Positions 58,230-64,000 of a stretch of 64,000 bases of DNA are shown here, piece by piece. Within the stretch, counting starts at the first letter, position 1. Each line of letters opens with the position of its first letter. The translations under genes and the position numbers were made by a program. The DNA lies in the NCBI RefSeq assembly GCF_032884065.1, contig NC_088881.1:4852171-4916170 (forward strand), read 5' to 3'. The notes under the pieces were generated by a model that did no database searches, was not told the origin of the DNA, and saw only the letters and a program-made list of their open reading frames with translations. The stretch comes from Artemia franciscana. Taxonomy: Eukaryota; Arthropoda; Branchiopoda; Anostraca; Artemiidae.

Positions 58230-59365
58230 GAACAGATTATTTTTTATGTAAAGGGGACTGTCTCCTCTTTAGCTCCTTACTATTTATTGTGAAGTCTGGC
58301 TTTTTTCCAGCATTTTAAAGAAAATTTGCAATTGGAAAAAAAAATTTAAAGCACTAGAAAACATTTGCTTAATGAGCATTGTAGAGAAGGGGGCAGTCCC
58401 CCTTATATACAGAGTAATTTCAATTTATTTTAAATTTTAACCTTGCTCCTTACTTTAGTTAAAATGCATAAAAAAACAATCAATATTTCAGTGATCTTCG
58501 TTTTGATTTTGATGAGTAATCAAACAGTTCGTGGTAACAAACTGCAAGTAAGGAGCGACCGGCTCAATAGTAACCAAAACAATAAAACGGAATTTTGATA
58601 CCAATACATACATAAAAAGAATTGGCTTTTTATGTTGGTTCCAAATATATAAGTTATATAATATAAGTATGTCTTTTTAAGTTAACAAATTTGAGTGTTG
58701 TTTACTTATAGTTTTTGTTATTGGGGTGTATGCATACATTTTTCGGGTGGGTAGGAAGAAAGAATTTTCTGCTAGGAGGATTTTGCATGGGGATAATTTT
58801 CCATGGAGAGGGAAGTTTTCAGAGGGTGAAATTTCATGGGAAATTTTACACTGGGTGAATTAAGAGAATTCCAATACAAAGTTTCTTTATATGTCTTGCT
58901 TTCTCTGTACCAATTTAATTTTACGCGTGTAGATTTTAAGGGTAATTGTCCGGGGTAAATTTTCGTCAGGATTGAATTATCCAGAAGATATTTCTATGGG
59001 GAGGGAGATTTTCCCATGGAGGTGAAGCCGGATATTCTGGCGTTATTTAAAAGCGATTCGAAATTAAATTAAAAAAAAAATTCAACTTAAAGTAAGGAGC
59101 AACATTAAAACTTAGAACGAACAGAAATTCTTAGGTATATGAGGGTGGTTACCCCCATTTTCAACACTTTGCTCTTTACGCTAAAGTTTAAATGTTTTAC
59201 AAATTCTTTAAAAATGACTAGCGAAAGACAACGGTTCTTTAATTAAAACAATAAATAACTTTTTTTTAAAGTCCTGAAAAACTGTAGCGTGAAGAGCAAG
59301 GTGTTGAGGAGGGGACAATCCCCTTCATAAATGTAATAATTTCTGTTCGTTTTAAGAAGCAGCAT
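58230..59365 (+). repeat. R1 repeat copy with two modules
   Basis: A hairpin module at 58240-58460 is followed at 58525 by the R1 head (AACAGTTCGTGGTAACAAAC, TAAGGAGCGACCGGCTC). Then comes a TTCGGGTGGGTAGGAAG and ATGGGGAGGGAGATTTTCC segment shared with 60780-61060. A second module runs from about 59090 to 59360 (GCTCTTTACGCTAAAGTTT facing AGCGTGAAGAGCAAGG). It ends GTTCGTTTTAAGAAGC. Confidence 0.7.
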
Positions 59366-59879
59366 TCTGTTCATGGGAAATATTTCTAATTATAGCGACT
59401 TTATAAATCACCTTATGGGTACTCTTGAAATACAAGCAAAAGTTGAAGCCATATTTTTAATCAAATTGTCCCTTATTAAGAAGTTTTCTATAATTATACA
59501 GACTTTCTAGTGACTTGCACTAATTACTAATAATCAAATACATATTTAGGATTACCATAAAAAGCTGATTCTTTGTTTTAACGTTATCAATAGTTAGGCT
59601 CTTATACTTTCGTTATTGACAAGGATCGTTATTTACTTACCATTAATTACTACGAAGAATTTTTTTTTGTTCCAACCAAATCATATAGAAAAAGTGTTTG
59701 TGGAAAACTATAAAAGGGTCATTCAGTCACAAACTAGAACGAATATTTTCTTTATTAAGGATCAAAATCTATTTGAACGCAGCCAATAATGGGGAACACA
59801 CATTTTGTCCATGGATTTTCCCTATTCCGCTCTCTTTCCTTTGGTTTCCTCATAATTACTTTATGCTCCCAAATTTCCA
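59366..59879. other. Unassigned, possible intron
   Basis: AT-rich. A pyrimidine tract (CTTTCCTTTGGTTTCCTC) and TTTCCAG lead into the candidate coding stretch at 59880. The frame from 59698 is open through this part but has no protein-like composition. Confidence 0.35.
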
Positions 59880-60093
59880 GGAGACAATGCCCTCTACCGG
59901 TGCCCAGGTTTATTCCCACCTTGCTTCTAATGAAGAAAACTCAACTATTTCCAGTTATAATCAACTTGAAGTGAACGTACAAATTGACATTGTAAATTCG
60001 CAAACCGTACCTTGTGTTTCGCGTAATGACATCAGTAATTCTCCTGGATTGGTTGATTCTTCAAAAAATCACTACCACAAATTCTACAAAAAA
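59880..60093 (+). CDS. Possible host exon, interrupted by R1
   Basis: After a good acceptor (CTCCCAAATTTCCAG) an open frame reads ETMPSTGAQVYSHLASNEEN, then STISSYNQLEVNVQIDIV and VSRNDISNSPGLVDSSKN. The Ser/Asn-rich, codon-balanced sequence looks coding, but I know no family. The R1 repeat begins at about 60094 (CTCGTGATACTGAACTG), and the apparent donor GTAAGTAAG belongs to R1. The stretch at 61402-61604 beyond R1 has a similar composition and could be its continuation, but the frames do not join cleanly. Confidence 0.35.
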
Positions 60094-61397
60094 TACAGCT
60101 CGTGATACTGAACTGTAAGTAAGATACTGAACCCAGTTCAATATTAATCAAAACTCTAAAAAAACAGAACTTTGATACCAATAGATATTTCAAAAGAATT
60201 GGATTTTTATGCTGATCTCTAACATATAGTTTAATTAAGTGTAGCTTTATCCATCAAAAGTTACGAGCCTAAGAAAAGTTCCCAGATTTTTGAAAAAAGA
60301 GGGAACCATCCCATAAAATTCAAGTGATTTTCATACCATCAGATCAGATCAATTATCTTATCAGAGAATCCTACTGTATAGATTTCCAGCTCCTATCTGC
60401 AAAAATGTGGAATTTTGTATTTTTTTTTGCCAGAAGAAAGAACGAACAAAGGTGTTTAATTATTTGTTTTTAAGTGCTCATTTGAACGGACACTAATAAT
60501 TATAGTACCCTTTGTAAGTGACCAAAAAATGGGAGGGCAATAAGGCCCCCTCATCCGCTCCTTTTTTCCCAAAACAGTCTGATCAAAATTTCAAGATAGC
60601 CATTTTGTTCATCGTAGCTGAACGACGGGTTTGTGTTATATCCATAGGTATAGTTATTGGGCCAATAACTATACCTATGGATATAACACAAACCAGTCAA
60701 AGCCCCAGGCAAAAGGTCGTTAAGCTATAAAATTTGTCCATTGTTTAGGCATAGTATTTGTTATTGGGATGCATGCATATATTTTCGGGTGGGAGCAATG
60801 AGAAATTTTCTACTGTTTTTTTCCAAGGGGTAATTTTCCATGGGTAGAGAAGTTTACAGGGAGTGAACTTGTTAGGGGGAATTATACACTGCTGGAATTT
60901 GCCAAAATTCTTATACAAAATTCTTTGATATGTCTTGCTTTTTCTTATCCGTTTCAATTTTACGCGCGGAGCGGTTCAAAGTAATTGTCTGCCGTAAATT
61001 TTCAAAGAGATTGAATTGTCAAGAGGATATTTTCATAGGGAGGGGGTTTTTCCGTGCATGTGGGGCCAGATTTCCTGGAATTATTTAAAAAACAGTCATA
61101 AATTAAGAGCAACATTTAAACTGAAAGTAAGAAGTAACATTAAAACTTAAAACGAACAAAAATTATTATGTATATGCAGGGGGTTGCCCCTCCTCAACAC
61201 CTCGTTCTTTAAGCTAAAGTTTGAATTTTTCCCAACACTTTAAGAATTACTTCTGAAACTCAAGGGCCATTCAATAAGGCGCTTTTTTGAAAGTAATACA
61301 ATGTTTAGCAAAAAGAGTGAGGTGTTGAGGAGGTGGCAACCGCCTACATATACGTAATAATTTCTGTTCGGCTCCTTATTTTCATTTGAATAAACTT
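60094..61397 (+). repeat. R1 repeat inserted near candidate exon
   Basis: Runs from a worn head (CTCGTGATACTGAACTG) through ACTCTAAAAAAACAGAAC, TGCAAAAATGTGGAATTTTG and AGTGACCAAAAAATGGGAGG. It continues through the TTTCGGGTGGGAGCAATG segment to a module (61125-61380) ending CGGCTCCTTATTTTCATTTG. It contains the 67-bp palindrome at 60628-60694. Confidence 0.75.
60628..60694. other. Perfect 67-bp palindrome
   Basis: Thirty-three bases (60628-60660, starting GGTTTGTGTTATATCC and ending TAGTTATTGG) are the exact reverse complement of 60662-60694, around a single G at 60661. Other R1 copies have AACCTAATAACTATGTC-type sequence here without the palindrome, so it arose in this copy. Confidence 0.95.
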
Positions 61398-61401
61398 TTT
61401 T

Positions 61402-61604
61402 TTTTATTAGAATCTAGTGAAGACAAATTGTCAAGCAATACAAAAACGACTAGTGTCTTTGAGTCCCATACCTGTGAAAATTACCTAAACAAAGACGTAG
61501 AGATTGTCAATACCAATAAACTAATTATTAATCTTGAATTTCTTTATGATTGCTTATCTTATCTTTCCAGCACCAGAAAAGTAATGAAGATAATTTATTC
61601 TTGA
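61402..61604 (+). CDS. Possible host exon after R1
   Basis: TTTTTTTTATTAG could act as an acceptor. The frame reads ESSEDKLSSNTKTTSVFESH, then TCENYLNKDVEIVNTNKLII, then NLEFLYDCLSYLSSTRK, ending at a stop near 61602. TTTCCAG occurs inside (about 61563-61569). No known domain. Its neighbour 59880-60093 has similar Ser/Asn-rich residues. Confidence 0.3.
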
Positions 61605-61609
61605 AATCT

Positions 61610-61987
61610 AGAGTTCAATCAATCAATTAGTTTATTTACTCAAAAAACTTACCACAAAAACCACAAAACCACAAAACACAAAAACAATTTAACCACAAAA
61701 ACCACAAAACCTTACCACACCTTACCTTACCACACCACAAAAACAATTTAACATAGACTCCCCTGCGAGGCTCTATAACCAGAGAAAAAAAGAGGGAAGA
61801 ACACAAAAATGAAACAAATAGTAAAAAAAAAGATATTTTCAATATAACGCATTTCAACCTTTCGAAGACTCAACTCATGCACACACAACACACACACAAA
61901 CACACACACACATAATTAAAAACTCACAACAATACACACAACACACACAAAACAAAAACACACAACAATAATTGAAAGTCTCAAACA
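61610..61987. repeat. CAAT, ACCACAAA and CA simple repeats
   Basis: CAATCAATCAATTAG at about 61617, then ACCACAAAACC-type units (61650-61745), then ACACACAA-rich runs (61878-61965). CAAT-type repeats often mark LINE 3' ends, which fits the minus-strand LINE fragment to the right only if a second element is involved. No gene. Confidence 0.7.
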
Positions 61988-62581
61988 TTAAGAGATTTTA
62001 AGAAACCCAAGCAAAGGGCGATAATTAGCCACATTATTTCGTTGTCCGCCTTTACATAAAACAATTACTCTAAATCGCTTAAGAGAATTGAGAAAAGTCC
62101 CGTTTTCAAAATGAAGATTTATAATCTCCGTGAATGGCGAAATAATTGAAGGAAGAATGGACTCAGCTGGCTCAGTTGGAATGCATTCAGGGTCAGATGA
62201 CGAAGAACCTTTCAAGCTATTTACAATCCTGGCCACTTTAAAATCAGAAGCAGTATACAACACAATCAATTTGAGGCAAGGCAAACCAAGATAAGATTTG
62301 TAATCTGGTTGTGACTGTGAAAACCTAACTGAAGACGCGGTAGTTTTTCAATGTTGGCAAAATATTATGTACACGGTTCTTGAACAGATGGAACACCCTC
62401 AACAACTACATCACCAACTGCAAGATTTGGAGGGATAGAAGGAGCTGGAAAAGAACCTTACAGGACAGAATTGATCTCTTGCCGGGTTTTTTGAACATCT
62501 TTCTCACAATCCAAGAACCTTTTGGAATAATACAGGAATTTGGCCTTCCGGCACAAGGAGTTAAATTTGTTAAAATTTAAC

Positions 62582-62891
62582 AAATTTTAGTTGCTGGATA
62601 AATAAAAACAAGAGCTAAGAGCTCATATGGCACTTGTGACGGGGCAAGAAGAGCTAAGAGCCAAGTTAAGGGGCCTGTTAAGGCCCCTCCTGCCCCCTGG
62701 ATCTGCCCCTGTTCCTATTTGACGAAGCACCCATGCTTCCGATTGGCTTACAAAATATGGATCATTTGTTTTGTCCATTCTAAATCTAAACTTGCCATTT
62801 GGTGGGAAAATTTTAGTTGCTGGATAAATAAAAACAAGAGCTAAGAGCTCATATGGCACTTGTGACGGGGCAAGAAGAGCTAAGAGCCAAG
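62582..62891 (+). repeat. 84-bp direct repeat of R3 head
   Basis: 62582-62665 and 62808-62891 are identical by eye: AAATTTTAGTTGCTGG, then AAAACAAGAGCTAAGAGC, CATATGGCACTTGTGAC, ending GAGCTAAGAGCCAAG. The second copy runs on into R3 body sequence (TTAATGCCGGTCAGG, AAGAGCTCTGAGTC). The 142 bp between them hold GGCCCCTCCTGCCCCCTGG. Confidence 0.85.
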
Positions 62892-63110
62892 CGATCATAT
62901 GGTATGAGCTCTAGCAAAATTCTATGAATCAATAGATTGATTTAAAAGGAAAATTAGGGACTTAATGCCGGTCAGGATTTAAAATAAGAGCTCTGAGTCA
63001 TGAATTTCACGTTTCCCCCCCTCTAACTCCCCCCAATTTCACAGGATCTGGTCGGAATTTAAAATTAGAGCTTTAAAGCGCAAGATCCTTCTAAATATGT
63101 CTGCGATGGT
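62892..63110 (+). repeat. R3 fragment
   Basis: GATCATATGGTATGAGC, TTAATGCCGGTCAGGATTT, GAGCTCTGAGTCATGA and CACAGGATCTGGTCGG match the left part of R3 at 53028-53130 and its internal units. It is truncated on the right. Confidence 0.7.
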
Positions 63111-63445
63111 AGACTCGTAAAAGGAATTAAACTTTGAAAAAAAATCATGTCTTCTCAAATTTTCCATGTCTTCTCAGCTAAATGGAATCTGAGGCGGATC
63201 AATTCAGTCAGAACAAACCTAAGAGAAGCTGAAGCAGATGCTGGAGTATTTCTACACAACGTTTTTTCATGGCTAAAGCTGGAAAGTACAGGAAAATAGT
63301 CTGAAATATCACTCACTACAACAGGATTGCAAACCGAATTAAGAGATGAAACAATATTATCAATTAAACACGCTGACGTATCAGTTAAACGTGTCGAAAA
63401 GGGAACCTTTTTGGGACCACTCATATTTCTAGTTATGATTACCAA

Positions 63446-63650
63446 TATTGATCAGGAATTCTCCCAAAGGTGGAAGTATGTGGATAAGTTGTCGATTAAG
63501 GTCAATTACTGCTCTCTAGCAGTATTTTGGCATAGTCCCGGCTCGGTGTCATCTTAGCATATCAATTCTTTAAAGTAAAGTTATGCTTTCAGGAAAAAGA
63601 GCTAGAGGAGAATTTTGAATATGGATAAATAAATAGCTAAAAATACTTAC
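63446..63650. other. Unassigned intron-side DNA
   Basis: No signal other than the donor of the next exon (ACTTAC on plus at 63645-63650). Confidence 0.4.
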
Positions 63651-63835
63651 TCGGTAGTCAATACAACCATTACAGTCACAATGCCAACTTGTCGATCCGC
63701 AACGTCCCCATCTTGTACAGCATGGGTAACTCCCATCTGGATCACACTGGGCAACTGTTATATTGTCTGATAAAAGATATAATGTCCGTCCATAAAATCC
63801 ACACTTACGGTCATGTCTCCAGAGTGAATGGTTAT
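63651..63835 (-). CDS. Exon with eight-Cys hevein-like module
   Basis: Acceptor TTTTTACTTTTTAG and donor TACCGA|GTAAGT bound 185 bases: two bases, then 61 codons, phases 1 in and 0 out. Residues include NHSLWRHDRKCGFYG, NITVAQCDPDGSYPCC, TRWGRCGSTSWHCD and CNGCIDYR. The eight cysteines and the CC-x3-G-x-CG-x5-C pattern match the chitin-binding type 1 (hevein) signature, except that the aromatic before the last Cys of the motif is His. Such modules are secreted or luminal and bind sugars (family knowledge). Neighbouring exons were not found; the gene probably extends past 64000. Confidence 0.6.
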
Positions 63836-64000
63836 CTAAAAAGTAAAAAAGAAAACAATGGCGCTTAGAAAACGTGCTTGGCCTACACACCTTCTCCACG
63901 TGGCAAAAGATAAAAGAATATCTTAGCGTTTAAAATCATAATAACTCCTTATTTTGTAAGCATAAAACCAACATAAAACTTCCAGGCGTAAAAAAAATCA
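63836..64000. other. Flank of hevein-like exon
   Basis: Intron upstream of the exon at 63651-63835. Nothing else is seen. Confidence 0.4.

Larger units (their letters stand above)
61988..63445 (-). pseudogene. LINE fragment: endonuclease end and RT start
   Basis: Minus strand, in coding order. 63445-63155 holds STRLTDTSACLIDNIVSS and VVVSDISDYFPVLSSF, the end of an APE-type endonuclease. 62284-61988 holds VARIVNSLKGSSSSDPECIP, then INLHFENGTFLNSLKRFRVI and NVANYRPLLGF, the reverse-transcriptase fingers. Between them lie R3-like and direct-repeat DNA (62582-63110), so the element was interrupted. It is distinct from the CR1-like LINE at 9980; catalytic palm motifs are absent. Confidence 0.65.

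Overview
This 64-kb window is eukaryotic nuclear DNA, AT-rich by eye and dominated by repeats. It holds Helitrons that end in CTAG beside a hairpin, CR1/Jockey-like LINEs, tRNA-like SINEs and long (TA)n and (CT)n tracts. The one host gene recognised is spliced, and its closest remembered match is arthropod non-muscle myosin II (zipper). An arthropod, possibly a branchiopod crustacean, is my best guess; the host species is inference only.

Layout. 1-3.5 kb: Helitron debris, with T-rich blocks, a tRNA-like cassette and a GACGACCGGGACAC minisatellite. 3.8-20.1 kb: a 2.1-kb inverted-repeat pair (A at 3842-5950, A' at about 18020-20148) brackets a broken LINE (9980-13756). 11.4-35.1 kb: a second inverted-repeat pair. 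Arm L is 11395-15794. Arm L' is split into 20336-20434 and 30725-35130 by about 10.3 kb that carries two tail-to-tail Helitrons (23643-27190 plus, 28230-30662 minus). 36.2-37.0 kb: a fragment of a different LINE.

37.2-46.5 kb, minus strand: five exons of a non-muscle myosin II heavy-chain tail. Two are near-identical copies of one 361-bp exon, and one is a chimera of two different exons. All the intron phases chain in frame. The copies lie in a tandem duplication (about 38421-42957 and 43677-46398) that has since gained a SINE and lost about 2 kb. I consider this rearranged tail the most unusual thing in the window.

47-61.4 kb: an abundant interspersed repeat, called R1 here, built of hairpin modules (CTTTACGCTAAAG facing its complement). 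Next to it is a related tandem array (R2, period about 425 bp), split by a composite element (R3) with 17-bp flanking direct repeats. A perfect 67-bp palindrome lies in one R1 copy. 59.9-61.6 kb may hold host coding sequence split by R1. 62.0-63.4 kb: a minus-strand LINE fragment. 63651-63835: an exon with an eight-cysteine, hevein-like pattern, probably from the next host gene.

No CRISPR, operon, rRNA gene or intact tRNA gene was seen. No retrovirus-like or Polinton-like element was recognised.
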